A stretch of 64,000 nt of DNA from Allium sativum (lineage: Eukaryota; Streptophyta; Magnoliopsida; Asparagales; Amaryllidaceae): positions 161,707,579 through 161,771,578 of the forward strand of contig CM060926.1 in NCBI GenBank assembly GCA_030737875.1, given 5' to 3'. The translations under genes were made by a program, and so were the position numbers. Every line of letters begins with the position of its first letter. Position 1 is the first letter of the stretch. Positions 34,161-47,300 of this stretch are shown piece after piece. A model generated the notes under the pieces. It ran no database searches. It was not told the DNA's origin and saw nothing but the letters and a program-made list of their open reading frames with translations.

Positions 34161-35529
34161 ATGTCCTCCTCAAATCTGATTGTTACAAGTGTGGCTGAAG
34201 ACTATCCTAAGCTTACAGAACTTATTCAGAGAAAGGATGACATTGTTAAAAATGTTGTTATGCAACCTATGTATTACAAGTGTGATCTTCATAACCATGA
34301 GTTATCTTCTGATCTTTTTGCAACCAAATTCGATTTTATTTGTGGATGACGGATCCTCCTTGGTAAGAGTATGTGGATAGAGCACCAGTTGTAACTGATC
34401 ATTTTTATTATTTTTATTTTCCACCGTTATTAGAAAACCTTCTACCATTACATTTAACAGCTTTCCTGCTTCGTGTTATCAGGCAATTGCTAATACGCTA
34501 TCATTTATATTTGTTTGAGTTGGCGATAACGTTGGTTTGGAACAGGGTCAACAATGTTTAAAAAAGGTATTATTTGATGCATTTTGTTATTGGTTTATTT
34601 TCTTGCATATATTTTGAATCAAATATAAACGAAAACTGTTTGGATACACTTTTCTTCAGTCAGTGCATCAAATCTACTGGATTTGTTTTCCTTTTAAAAA
34701 TGATCGTTTTAATTTATTTTGTAAATTATGCAGTAGGGGTTCCGGAGATGCAAAGATACTTGTTGGGTGAAAACTAGCAAAAAGAGAGCAACTCTATGCA
34801 GAGTTTACTGGATCATAGGTTTTGGCCTTTGGTCTGTCTGGACCAGGTTGGTGCTTTTGGTGTTTTTTCCCAGCCAGGTTTACTGGAGCAGAACCTGGAT
34901 TATAGGATGTTCTAGATTGGCTTAGCTGATGGGACATGACCTTTTGCTTGGAGCAGGCTGGCTTTGACAACCATCTTCTCAGGATCGAGTGATATTCAAC
35001 TCTTTCGGACCCCATAGCTTGAGGAATTTTGGTTGTCTTCTAATGCTCTTCTATGCAGAGTCTGATATCCTTCTGCTTATCTTGGAGTTTCTTTTGAGTT
35101 AGAGACTAGGCTCGCTTACTAACCCCCTCCAGCGGTTGGTTCCGAGAGTTTGTTTCCCTCTTGTTTTTATTTTAGCTATTATTTTTCGTTATTATGGCAT
35201 AGATTTTGTAGTTATCTATAAACTACAAATATGTTTTTATACACCATTTGAAAAAGGCTATTTCTCTCTCTTTTGGTATATAGTATTCTTTAAAAAAATC
35301 GCAACTCGAAGCTTACGGCACATGATTCTAACACTATACTTCGGCATCCAAAAGGTAGTGATTCCTTTCTACCATATAATCTCTCTAGCTCTTTATTTAG
35401 AACGACTCTTGATTTAATTATGTAAGAACATTACTTAATGGAAATTAATGGAACAGTACAACACGGATGGAAATATTACACATGCTAATATAGACACAGA
35501 CATAATTATAGCAAAGGAGTCTCTTGATG
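34161..35529 (+). pseudogene. METTL14/MTB-type m6A methyltransferase pseudogene fragment
   Basis: The family (MT-A70; METTL14, plant MTB) is the RNA-binding partner of METTL3/MTA in the nuclear complex that writes N6-methyladenosine in mRNA. Exon-like pieces appear in the correct order: 34161-34402 (DYPKLTELIQRKDDIV, PMYYKCDL, TKFDFI, then a disrupted counterpart of the DPPW-type region followed by RAP); 34483-34566 (SFIF, VGDNVGLEQGQQCLKK, then a GT donor); 34734-34794 (GFRRCKDTCWVKTSK); 35301-35354 (LRH, HDSNTILRHPK); 35426-35529 (HYLMEINGTV, TDGNITHANIDTDIIIAK). AG/GT borders survive, so it is a genomic copy, not a retrocopy. Breaks: extra bases near 34346, TAA at 34363, TGA near 34515, TAG at 34734, frameshifts in the last two exons, and a 506-bp insertion (34795-35300). 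N-terminal and final exons are missing. Family identity is from memory of conserved motifs. Confidence 0.82.
34795..35300. mobile_element. 506-bp insertion in the METTL14-like pseudogene
   Basis: Splits one exon of the pseudogene. The 7-bp string GCAACTC sits on both sides (34788-34794 and 35301-35307) and coding similarity resumes right after the second copy. A looser 15-bp duplication (about 34780-34794 against 35293-35307, three mismatches) and the A-run at 35292-35298 fit target-primed retrotransposition of a short LINE or SINE piece on plus. A minus-strand frame (35015-34794) is Gln/Lys/Pro-rich and not recognised. CTATGCAGAGT occurs twice inside (about 34793 and 35052). Confidence 0.6.
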
Positions 35530-36691
35530 GTTAGTATCTTGAATCTATTTGCAATATCTTGTCATTGTCGCAGTTTTATGTGTTTATATAATACGCGTGC
35601 ACACACACACATGTTGGTTTATTCCTGCTATCATAGTTCATTTTATTTATTTGATAGATTTTTGTAAAATATAGTCATGTCATATTTCAGTATATTCGTA
35701 TGTTAAATGATTATATATGCGAAAAAAGTAGTAATAGTAGTAGAAGAAGCATTATATGCATAAATGTTTTGCTTCCATATCTGCTAAAGTTGTTAATATG
35801 CGTACATGTTTTTTATGAACTTATATAATCTGATGGTTGACATAAAATTAACAAGTTGATTTTTGATCCATACCAATACATATGTCAGTATATCCATATG
35901 TTAGTATATATTTTTATGCATAATCATTATGGTATATACACTAAATATAGTTCATCTTTTTTTTCAATGTTAATATTTATAATATCTTTGTATATATGCA
36001 AGACCTCTGATGAAAAAGTACAATCCTTTAAGTGGGCTGCAATGGATGTAACCCATTTAATTTAAAATGTTAATAAACTGCAATATTATAAGATCATCTG
36101 TGTATGTAGGACAAGTCAAACGTAGTGGATAGTCCATGTGCTTGCTTCTTTAATTATTTTAATATTGCACACTTAGTTATTAATATACCATCCTAAATAA
36201 AATGAATAAGTTTGCATTTCTTATTACCAAATTCAGATAGTAATTTACATGTTGTAATTAAGAATTAGGTCATAATGGGGTTGTATTGTAATTAAATTTT
36301 GTTCTTGAATTGTTTTAGTTTTAATAGAAATCAATGCTTACTCCTTTTTTTAATTACTAAGAATTTATATCCAAGTTGATTTCCCAAAAAGAAAGTTGTG
36401 CCACTTTTTTCAATGTTGCTTTTTTCATTATTATCTTGGCAAATTATTATTTTTAACAACCCGCTTTAATTGTATGTGGATCGGAATTTCTATCCTTCAC
36501 TAAGAAATATGTCTTGCACTTCGTGTCATCCACTTGTTAGTTTTACAAATATATTCTATTATACCTCCTTTTTTTCTTATATATTTGTAGTTAATATAAT
36601 TTTTCTTTTTTCTATTTTATGGTACCTAATATCACCTTTCTCTATTTTTATCTTATTTCGGACTTGTTGCCCATCATAAGTTTTTTTTATC
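35530..36691. other. AT-rich intergenic sequence before Element II
   Basis: No gene recognised. The remaining METTL14-like exons were looked for and not found. 36692-36696 is the ATTTT target duplication of Element II. Confidence 0.5.
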
Positions 36692-37611
36692 ATTTTTGTA
36701 ATAACCCGGAAATGCGAGCCAGTTTAAAATTTTTATTTTGGCAATTTCAGCGAATTTTGATTATTTAAAATGAATTGTTTTAAATAATATCGACGAGAAA
36801 TTTATTTTGAATATATTTAGAACGTATATATTATATACGTCATCATTAGAATATAAATAATTATTTATAATTGTAAAGGGAATTGAAAATGGCGCGGTAG
36901 TTCGATAATTCGATTTCAAACTTCAATTTAATGTACCGGGTGCAAAACAATCCGGATTTTAGTGAAACCAAAAATAATAGGATCTATTTGATAATATCTT
37001 TCCAACGAATCCGAAAAATCAAAATTTCATAGCGGGAATCAAAAGATATGTCCAGTTGAAAATTCTGAATAGTCGCTATGGAATTCAGGCCCTGAAAAAT
37101 GGGACATTTTGCAAACGACCTCGGATTTCGACGAAACCACTTTTGTTGGGTCCGTGTTGTTAAATTATTGCTAGATTCCAAATTTCATAATTTTTCGAAT
37201 CAATATGTGAGCATGGCAAAGGAAAACGCGTTTGACCAGTTTCAGTTGATTTTAATCGACTGGAAAATAGCCATTTTTCCAACGGTCTCAGAATTCGACG
37301 AAACTAGTTTTGTTAGGACCGTATCGTCAATACGAAGCTAGAAAATATTTTTCTGGGATTTATAGAGTTAATATGTGACCCCGGTAAATTGAAATGCGCG
37401 TTCAAATTCAATATATAGAGTTATATGTTGATTTTGATGAAAACAGATTGCAACAGCCGAATCAGCTTACGATACATATCCCATTGTGTTCGGAATGGGG
37501 GTAAAACGCTATGGACGATAGGAGGTGGGCCTCGTTTAGAGGTCATATGTAAAAGTAAACTTTTCCATAATTAAATAATTAAATAAAAAAAAACTTCTTC
37601 TCTCCTTTTAT

Positions 37612-38076
37612 CAGCCGACCCCCCCCCCCCCCCCCGTTCATTTCAAAATAAAGAAAAAGGAAAAAAATATACTAAGACCTAATCGATCGACGCGCCGCCA
37701 GGGGGGAACCGCCGCCGCCTCCATCGCCCCCCCCCCCCCCACCCCCCCGTGTTCGCCGCCGCCTAGGGCCACCGCCCTTCATCCCCTTCTCCCTGCGCCT
37801 GCTTCTTCCCCCTTTTTCCACTTCGATAACCGCCACCACCAGGACCCGCGACCCCCTCCTCCACTAACCCGAACCCTAACCTCCACGCAACCCTCAATCA
37901 AACTCCGCGACCCTCCCATCCCGCCACCGAAGACTGCACGAGCCAAGAGCAGTCGCGCCACCTCACCCCCGACTGCCGCCGCCTGCAAGTAGCTCCACCA
38001 CCTCTGAAATGCGCTGCGCCACCCTTCACCGCCAGAAATCACCAACGACGCCGAACCCTCCTCCATTCGAAAATCG
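37612..38076 (+). other. GC-rich exon-like island of Element II 5' LTR
   Basis: A CGCC/CCG-rich block ending ATTCGAAAATCG|GTGAGT, a consensus splice donor. The 3' LTR counterpart is 45222-45662, where the two C runs are only 7 and 6 long. The antisense frame (38117-37779) is Gly/Arg-rich composition bias, not a recognised protein. Likely leader exon or promoter-proximal island, by analogy with the other copies. Confidence 0.45.
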
Positions 38077-38464
38077 GTGAGTTTTTCTTTGATTTCCAGT
38101 TTTAAATATATAAACATTGTTTAGAAAAATCTGAAATTATATATATATTTTAGAAAACAAAAGGAATAGATTTTAATAGAAAAGATATGATTTTTAAAAT
38201 AGAAAAGATTAGATTTTTGAAATAGAAAAGGCGAAATCTTTATATTTGAAAAGGCGAAATCTTTATATTTGAAAAGGCGAAATCTATATTTTTAAAAAGG
38301 CAAAATCTTTATATTTGAAAAGGAAAAATCTTTATATTTGAAAAGCCGAAATATTTATAAATGAAAAGGCGAAATTTTTATATTGAGGATAACGAAGTAA
38401 AAATAGAATTTTTATCTATATAGTAGCGGTGTGAAAATAGAAAATTTATCCATATAGCGTCATT

Positions 38465-38727
38465 ATAAAAATAGGATTTTTATATATTGAATAACGAAGT
38501 AAAAATAGGATTTTTATATATTGAATAACAAAGTAAAAATTCGATTTTTATATATTGAATAACAAAGTAAAAATTCGATTTTTATATATTGAATAACGAA
38601 GTAAAAATTCGATTTTTATATATTGAATAGCGAAGTAAAAATTCGATTTTTATATATTGAATAGCAAAGTAAAAATTCGATTTTTATATATTGAATAGCG
38701 AAGTAAAAATTCGATTTTTACATATGT
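38465..38727 (+). repeat. 34-bp tandem repeat, about 8 units
   Basis: Perfect to near-perfect 34-bp units immediately before exon-like block B. The partner array in the 3' LTR (46050-46347) has about one more unit, so the array length changed since insertion or during replication. Confidence 0.9.
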
Positions 38728-38729
38728 AG

Positions 38730-38813
38730 TGAATACGGGCAACGAAAGTGGCAAAAGGCGAGAATGACGAAGATTTCTCTAAATGAAGTGGCGTGAAGTT
38801 GGAATAGCTATCG
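38730..38813 (+). other. Exon-like block B in Element II 5' LTR
   Basis: 84 bp between CATATGTAG| and ATCG|GTGAGAACTTCTCAC, homologous to 2365-2449. The donor-like GT begins a perfect 7-bp inverted repeat with a single-base centre (38814-38828). The same unit is at 46350-46433 in the 3' LTR. Confidence 0.45.
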
Positions 38814-41800
38814 GTGAGAACTTCTCACTCTTCAATTTCTTTTTCTAGTTATATATATATACTAGGATGCAGACGGTGCTTAGTAGCACCCGACACCCGT
38901 CATCCACAGACCATGGATGGCTTGTTTGTTTAATTGTTTGGTTGTGTAGTTGGTTAGATTATTTGGTTTGAATTGAATTGTTTGGTGAAATGGAATTGAT
39001 TTGATTGATGTGTGAATGGCGTGGGCCTTCACTAGACCGGGGATAAGGCTAGGCCTCGTCCCGTTTCTAGTATCGTGCCGTTATGCCGCCGAAATTTTCT
39101 AAAATAAGTTAGAAAAATAAAAATATCATTTTTATTTTGTAAATGAACTGAATAAAAATCCATGTGTTAAAATAAAATATTTTATCGTTAAAAATATAAT
39201 TTTTAGCGTGAATGTGAATAAATAAATATTTATAAACAAATCGACCGATTTGTTTATACACACTGATTTGACTGATATCGATTGGGTCGATAAATTTTAC
39301 ACATCGCCCAACTGCACAAATAAAATCTGGGTTTGAATGTTTGAAACCCCACACGGGTATTGGGATAAAATACGACATACACTAATCCCAATAATTAGTT
39401 GTTTGTCGATCGATTGATTGACAGGCTGTTATAAGCGCTAGATATCTATATTTGATGCTTATACAGTGTAGTCCACTTTGGATGATGGTTGATTATTTAT
39501 CGTTGCTATTATATACATGTGTTGTATGGAATCCATATAGTTAACGCTATATGATAATTGATTGGGCCTCATTCCAATTTAGAAAATAAAGGATATTATA
39601 ATATAAAGGTTCATGTGTTGACTATACTCATCCGTTGAGATTAGTCATGTGTTGAACGAAATATTTTAATAATAAAATTTACATCTTTATCATATATAAG
39701 ATTAGAAACTAATTGGAAAATAGATAAGATGAGTGGTCTCCTGGATATTGATCTGATGTTGGTTTCGGCCTTCGGGATTAATATTCAGGGAATCGTTCTC
39801 TTACTAATTTACGGTTGAAGTCTGATTTAATATCAAACAATATATACCATAATTTTTATAAAATATATTAAATAACAAAGATAGTCACACGTGGACAGTA
39901 CTCATTCGTTGAGATTAGTCGTGGGTTGACAAAAATATAGATTCACATATTGAATAGAGTAATTATTCATTTATTGAATAGAATAACGAATTTATTGGAA
40001 TATATAAAGCCGTGTTGATTAGAGTTGCGCTATTTTGAGGCGAACGATATTTATATCGATTATATTCGTTTTTGAATTCGAATTGAATTGAATAGAAAAC
40101 GAATTCGAATTGAATTGAATAGAAAACGAATTCGAATTGAATTGAATAGAAAACGAATTCGAATTGAATCGAATAGAAAACCAATTTGAATTGAATCGAA
40201 TAGGAAACCAATTTGAATTGAATTGAATATAAAACCAATTTGAAATAAATTGAATTTAATTTGAATTTGAATTGAAAAGAAAACGAATTTGAATTGAATA
40301 GAGAACGAATTGAATTTGAATAGGAAATGAATTGAATTTGATTTGAATAGAAAACGAATTTGATTTGAATTGAATTGAAAACGAATTCGAATTGAATTGA
40401 AAACGAATTGAAATGAATTCAAATTGAATTGAAATTTGAATTGAATAGAAATGAATTTTAAAACGAATTTATACGGAAGAATTCAATTTTGATTTGAATT
40501 GAAGTGGAAGTTGAAATTGTTTTTGAAACGAATTTAAAAACTGTTTATATAATTCATTTAAAATAGAAATCGACGAAATATATATTATATATATTATATA
40601 TATATATATAATATATAATGGCCTGAATAGAACGCGCCGCGCCGTGGCAGTTCGTGAATTTCGACCATTTATTTCAAACGGACATTACGGGAGATCCGAC
40701 CGTCGGATTCTCCTAAAACCAAAACCGTTGGGTTCGTATCGAAAAGAGCTTTCTAACGAATATTTGAAATTCAAAATCTAACGGTTGGATTTGGAGATAT
40801 GTCCATATCAAACTTGAAAAAGGTCACTGTAAGTGCAGTTCGATGGCTGTTGATGGAAATCGACTGTACGGGCCTTGATAAAATTATTAAAAATAGTAAT
40901 AATTTGTGTAAAATCATAAGAAATGATTTGGGAAAATTTGGGATGAAAAACTCCATATTTGAAAAGATAAAAGTAGATTTTTATCGATATGAACTAATTT
41001 TGAACTAAAATTAAAACCCATTTATTTTCAAATAAATAAATTGGATTTGAAATGGGTTGTAAATAAAATTGATTTGTGGGTTTATCGTGAAGGGTGTTTT
41101 AAATGACACTTGTTCTTTAACCCGGTGATAAATAGAATATGATTTGGGTTTGTCGTGAACTGTGTTTTAAATAACACTAGTTCTTTAACCCAGTAAAAGG
41201 AGTTTTAATGAATCTGCAATTAGATTGAAATGTGCATTGATAATCTAAATTATCAAATTTGGAAAATAAGCGAGAATGGAGTATCACCAGTTTTGCTCCA
41301 AAGCGATAGTTAAATCTTTAATCAGATTAGAACGTGAAATGGTAATTAATTTTACCGATAACACTGTGGTGTTAAATATGGAGTATTACCAGTTTTGCTT
41401 CATGGGATGAATAGGTTGGGATTGGGAAATAAAATAAATAATTACTTTGGTGTGATTCGCTAATCTCGACTAGTTTGAAAAACCATAATTTGGTTTGAAA
41501 TGACATCCAAAGGAAGATTAAAGGATAAATTTTAAAGAATTTATCTTGGATAAAATTAATGGGAACCTTTCCCTAAGAACTAGAATGAGGCGTATGTTGT
41601 GTTTGTGTAACATTTGTTTTTAATATACGCGGGTTGTTCGGAAAGTCCGGGTTTATACCCATTCTGAATAACCGATTCGACGATATGTCAAAGACGAAGA
41701 CGGTGGTCGAAGACCGGAAGTCTTCACATCGTTTGGACAATTACTGACGATCCTGATTGGGCTGTACACCCAAGAGGATGGAAATAGTTGCTGGTCATCC

Positions 41801-43269
41801 AGACGTACTTGGAGATGGATGGATATGCGAGGAAAGTGCCTCCGGTTTCGTTCAGACCCAGAACGAACTTGTAAATGGATTGTGTGTCTGACATTGGATT
41901 TTATTCTGTGTTGATTGATTTCTGTTAAATATATATCTGTTTGGCGGTGGAGAATTTATTCTCTTGCTTAATGCCCTTCTCTGAGACGTACGAGCTTAGA
42001 GGTTATATATCGATAGATATCAACCGCATGGCATGAATTGCCTATGTGGCACGCTGAGTTGCACGGATCAAGGCTTCTGTTGAAAAGCAAATTCTTGTGG
42101 TTGATGATCAAAGCACGGCCTTAGTGGCATAGCTTTGTGTATAGCGTGAATTCGCGAGCCTCACACCTCGGTATGAGTTAAAAACGGGATAAGGACTGCA
42201 GGGAGAGCACGACGTTTCTTTCTAGCTTTGGTGGTGTCAGTGACTTACCAGCCCTGACATTTATATACTTTTCACCTATGTGGTTGTTGGATGAGGCGCC
42301 TCGATTTTAGGTCTGTAAGGACCGGGAAACGTGTGTTCAGGAATAAATAATTCTCTAACGTAAGTGAGGACCGGCCCTGAAGATCTAGGATTGCCCAGAG
42401 TGTGTAGTCCTGAGACATTTGCTAGAGTGTCTAGAACGCGGAGAGAAGCTTGCCCCTTGCCTCGACTCATGACGGAAATCCAATTCCCAATACGTGTACT
42501 TCGGTTTTATTTGTAGAGCCTAGTATGGCGACATGATAGATGGTACCCATGCCGCCTAGGATTGATATTTATGATTGAAAATGTTTTGACACTATACACT
42601 TATTATAGTATCAAATGATTTGTTTTAAACGTACCAAGCATGTTTGGCTATTATAAGGGAAAACCCTATCCTCCGGCTTGCGTTGCATTGTGTGATGGGA
42701 CCTGGGTCTTATAATAGCTTCATTTTTTGAAAAAGCATTGCGCTGTTTATTCTATGCACTTGTATTCTTGGGAGGAAACCCGTTCCGTGTTATACGGCGT
42801 GGTCCCATGAATTACTCTCTTTTAAAGTAAAGCTTTAAATAACTGTTTTAGTTCTCACACCAGTCACATGACTGACCTGGAGTTTATTGTATTAACCTAA
42901 ACTCTGGGTGCCCCTATTTTCCGTACGGGCAGCTAGTAGTTTTGGTTTTGCAGATTTATATTCACAGGATCCTGGTTTACAGCTGGAATGATATCTGGAA
43001 AGCTCTGTATCCGTATATCACCTTCAGTTGTGCTTTATATTATTTTTCCGCTGCCATGTAATTTATTGTAATCTCTTATATTTATCGAATGTAATTTATT
43101 CATTTATACTCTGTATATTCTTGTATCTGATGGAATTGTTGTAATAGCAATGAAATGTTCTTCCGTCTGTGTTCTGATTTGTCCTGTTCTCAAACGATCA
43201 GGGGTTTCGAACGGTCTAGATCGGTTTAACGACTGATTAGAATCGAGCGAAATTCCCGGCTGTCACATT

Positions 43270-43281
43270 TGGTATCAGAGC
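43270..43281 (+). other. Primer-binding site of Element II, tRNA-Met
   Basis: TGGTATCAGAGC two bases after the 5' LTR. As in Element I it overlaps a GAGCTTTG/CAAAGCTC stem (43278-43298). Confidence 0.9.
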
Positions 43282-44293
43282 TTTGGTTTACAAAGCTCGA
43301 GAACAAGACACATTAGAACCATACGAAAGAATTCATCAGATATTGGATTAGTAATATCCAATTAGAATAACTCGTTAGAGATAGGATCAGTAGTATCCTA
43401 GAACGAGTGTGAAGAGTATATTTTTTCAAATGAAAACAATTTTGTTTTGAAATTTAAACCATTTTAAACGTATTTGATTATTTATTTATTTTGAATTTGG
43501 ACAATCCAGTATAAAAATGTTTTGCATATACGCGTCATGAACGTATATTCGAAGTTTTAATATACTGGGTAGATATAGAATCACATTCTAGACACCCGGA
43601 GATGATTCTGATGATTGATATATCATCATCAGAATTTGTGTTCGTGTTTCGAAGGTGTGATATCTATATATTTCCATTAGACTGGTGTGAGAACCAAAAC
43701 TAATATAGTTAGAACACATTGTTGTGAATTGGCATCAAAAACATGATTTTCTGTATATGTATCAAAATTATCAATTTGAAACGTTAATCCACTAATTGAT
43801 TGATGTTTGTGTTGTTTGTTTATTTGTTTGATAATTTTGAACCATTTATGCCTAATTGAATCAAATATTGAACTGTATTGAAATTTGATCGCATTTGCTT
43901 GCATATACATGTACTTACGTTGAACATGTCATAGCTAGGAGGCTAGAGCAGAGAATAAAATTTGTTTGCCCGACAAATAGGTACATGTTTACTATAATTT
44001 ACTGTTTTGTTTGGGTGATGATGATTTTATGAGCCGATTGGCTAGCCGCTTGGCCTTTTCTTTTTCTTTTTGAGATCAGAAGGCCTATATGGCAATTTCG
44101 GGATTTTCCCGTGGCTCCCGGTGCAGAAGAGGTTATGGCGAAATTTTTCGAAAATTTAGGGTGTTAGCCAAATTTTTGAAGAATTTGAAAATTCTCAGAA
44201 ACCGAAAAGTTGGAGAATGGAAGCTAGATCGAACGTAGAGTTGATTGATCAATCCACTTTCGACTTTGTTCCTTTTTGGGGACGAAAAGTTTT

Positions 44294-44305
44294 AAGTGGG
44301 GGAGA
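44294..44305 (+). other. Polypurine tract of Element II
   Basis: AAGTGGGGGAGA directly before the 3' LTR, identical to Element I and preceded by the same GGGGACGAAAAGTTTT. Confidence 0.88.
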
Positions 44306-44306
44306 T

Positions 44307-47300
44307 TGTAATAACCCGGAAATGCGAGCCAGTTTAAAAATTTTATTTTGGCAATTTCAGCGAATTTTGATTATTTAAAATGAATTGTTTTAAATAATAT
44401 CGAAGAGAAATTTATTTTGAATATATTTAGAATGTATATATTATATACGTCGTCGTTAGAATATAAATAATTATTTATAATTATAAAAGGAATTGAAAAT
44501 GGCGCGGTAGTTCGATAATTCGATTTCAAACTTCAATTGAATGTACCGGGTGCAAAACAATCCGGATTTTAGTGAAACCAAAAATAATAGGATCTATTTG
44601 ATAATATCTTTCCAACGAATCCGAAAAATCAAAATTTCATATCGGGAATCAAAAGATATGTCCAGTTGAAAATTCTGAATAGTCGTTATGGAATTCAGGC
44701 CCTGAAAAATGGGACATTTTGCAAACGACCTCGGATTTCGACGAAACCACTTTCATTGGGTCCGTGTTGTTAAATTATTGCTAGATTCCAAATTTCATAA
44801 TTTTTCGAATCAATATGTGAGCGTGGCAAAGGAAAACGCGTTTGACCGGTTTCAGTTGATTTTAATCGACTGGAAAATGGCCATTTTTCCAACGGTCTCA
44901 GAATTCGACGAAACTAGTTTTGTTAGGACCGTATCGTCAATATGAAGCTAGAAAATATTTTTCTGGGATTTATAGAGTTAATATGTAACCCCGGTAAATT
45001 GAAATGCGCGTTCAAATTCAATATATAGAGTTATATGTTGATTTTGACGAAAACTGATTGCAACAGCCGAATCAGCTTACGATACATATCCCATTGTGTT
45101 CGGAATGGGGGTAAAACGCTATGGACGACAGGCGGTGGGCCTCGTTTAGAGGTCGTATGTAAAAGTCAACTTTTCCATAATTAAATAATTAAATAAAAAA
45201 AACTTCTTCTCTCCTTTTATCAGCCGACCCCCCCTTCATTTCAAAATAAAGAAAAAGGAAAAAAAATATACTGAGACCTAACCGATCGACGCGCCGCCAG
45301 GGGGAACCGCCGCCGCCTCCATCGCGCCCCCCTGGTGTTCGCCGCCGCCTAGGGCCACCGCCCTCCATCCCCTTCTCCCCGCGCCTGCTTCTTCCCCCTT
45401 TTTCCACTTCGATAACCGCCACCACCAGGACCCGCGACCCCCTCCTCCACTAACCCGAACCATAACCTCCACGCAACCCTCAATCGAACACCGCGACCCT
45501 CCCATCCCGCCACCGAAGACCGCACGAGCCAAGAGCAGTCGCGCCACCTCACCCCCGACTGCTGCCGCCTGCAAGGAGCGCCACCACCTCTGAAATGCGC
45601 TGCGCCACCCTTCACCGCCAGAAATCACCAACGAGGCCGAACCCTCCTCCATTCGAAAATCGGTGAGTTTTTCTTTGATTTCCAGTTTTAAATATATAAA
45701 CATTGTTTAGAAAAATCTGAAATTATATATATATTTTAGAAAACAAAAGGAATAGATTTTAATAGAAAAGATATGATTTTTAAAATAGAAAAGATTAGAT
45801 TTTTGAAATAGAAAAGGCGAAATCTTTATATTTGAAAAGGCGAAATCTTTATATTTGAAAAGGCGAAATCTATATTTTTGAAAAGGCGAAATCATTATAT
45901 TTGAAAAGGCGAAATCTTTATATTTGAAAAGCCGAAATATTTATAATTGAAAAAGCGAAATTTTTATATTGAGGATAACGAAGTAAAAATAGAATTTTTA
46001 TCTATGTAGTAGCGGTGTGAAAATAGAAAATTTATCCATATAGCATGATTATAAAAATAGGATTTTTATATATTGAATAACGAAGTAAAAATAGGATTTT
46101 TATATATTGAATAACAAAGTAAAAATTCGATTTTTATATATTGAATAACAAAGTAAAAATTCGATTTTTATATATTGAATAACAAAGTAAAAATTCGATT
46201 TTTATATATTGAATAACGAAGTAAAAATTCGATTTTTATATATTGAATAGCGAAGTAAAAATTCGATTTTTATATATTGAATAGCGAAGTAAAAATTCGA
46301 TTTTTATATATTGAATAGCAAAGTAAAAATTCGATTTTTACATATGTAGTGAATACGGGCAACGAAAGTGGCAAAAGGCGAGAATGACGAAGATTTCTCT
46401 AAATGAAGTGGCGTGAAGTTGGAATAGCTATCGGTGAGAACTTCTCACTCTTCAATTTCTTTTTCTAGTTATATATATATATACTAGGATGCAGACGGTG
46501 CTTAGTAGCACCCGACACCCGTCATCCACAGACCATGGATGCCTTATTTGTTTAATTGTTTGGTTGTGTAGTTGGTTAGATTATTTGGTTTGAATTGAAT
46601 TGTTTGGTGAAATGGAATTGATTTGATTGATTGTGAATGGCGTGGGCCTTCACTAGACCGGGGATAAGGCTAGGCCTCGTCCCGTTTCTAGTATCGTGCC
46701 GTTATGCCGCCGAAATTTTCTAAAAAAATAGAAAAATAAAAGTATCATTTTTATTTTGTAAATGAACTGAATAAAAATCCATGCGTTAAAATAAAATATT
46801 TTATCGTTAAAAATATAATTTTTAGCGTGAATGTGAATAAATAAATATTTATAAACAAATCGACCGATTTGTTTATACACACTGATTTGACTGATATCGA
46901 TTGGGTCGATAAATTTTACACATCGCCCAACTGCACAAATAAAATCTGGGTTTGATTGTTTGAAACCCCACACGGGTATTGGGATAAAATACGACATACA
47001 CTAATCCCAATATTTAGTTGTTTGTCGATCGATTGATTGACAGGCTGTTATAAGCGCTAGATATCTATATTTGATGCTTATACAGTGTAGTGCACTTTGG
47101 ATGATGGTTGATTATTTATCGTTGCTATTATATACATGTGTTGTATGGAATCCATATAGTTAACGCTATATGGTAATTGATTAGGCCTCATTCCAATTTA
47201 GAAAATAAAGGATATTGTAATATAAAGGTTCATGTGTTGACTATACTCATCCGTTGAGATTAGTCATGTGTTGAACGAAATATTTTAACAATAAAATTTA

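Larger units (their letters stand above)
36697..43267 (+). repeat. Element II 5' LTR (6.57 kb)
   Basis: Landmarks: GC island 37612-38076 with C runs of 17 and 14 and donor ATCG|GTGAGT at 38077; 23-bp repeats 38230-38385; 34-bp repeats 38465-38727 (about 8 units); exon-like block 38730-38813; relocated block at about 39700-39830; minisatellite 40060-40460; second leading-type module about 40625-40765; hairpin tract 41077-41402. The last kilobase resembles that of Element I only in patches. Confidence 0.93.
43268..44306 (+). other. Short non-coding internal domain of Element II
   Basis: 1039 bp with no coding. Stem-loops follow the Element I order: 43278-43298, 43342-43362, 43370-43408 (inner stem TAGGAT/ATCCTA is perfect here), the TCCAGTATA/TATACTGG pair (about 43503-43570), and a large hairpin ATTCTGATGA/TCATCAGAAT at 43605-43635 whose centre differs from the Element I palindrome. 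Exon-like block C (about 43928-43980) is present, but its acceptor CAG is CAT here. Polypurine tract at the right end. Confidence 0.7.

Noticed and set aside
36001..36065. Possible further exon of the METTL14-like pseudogene
   Set aside because: The short open stretch does not resemble the expected downstream motifs (MYRIIEHF, RRRLELFGEDHN).
37779..38117. 112-141 residue antisense frames (also 45278-45703) that look protein-like
   Set aside because: Opposite strand of the GC-rich island; Gly/Arg/Ala bias explains openness, the two LTR copies differ in length, and no motif is recognised.
40060..40422. Frames with repeated NSIRIRFLF-like peptides
   Set aside because: Translation of the GAATTG minisatellite; repeat artefact.
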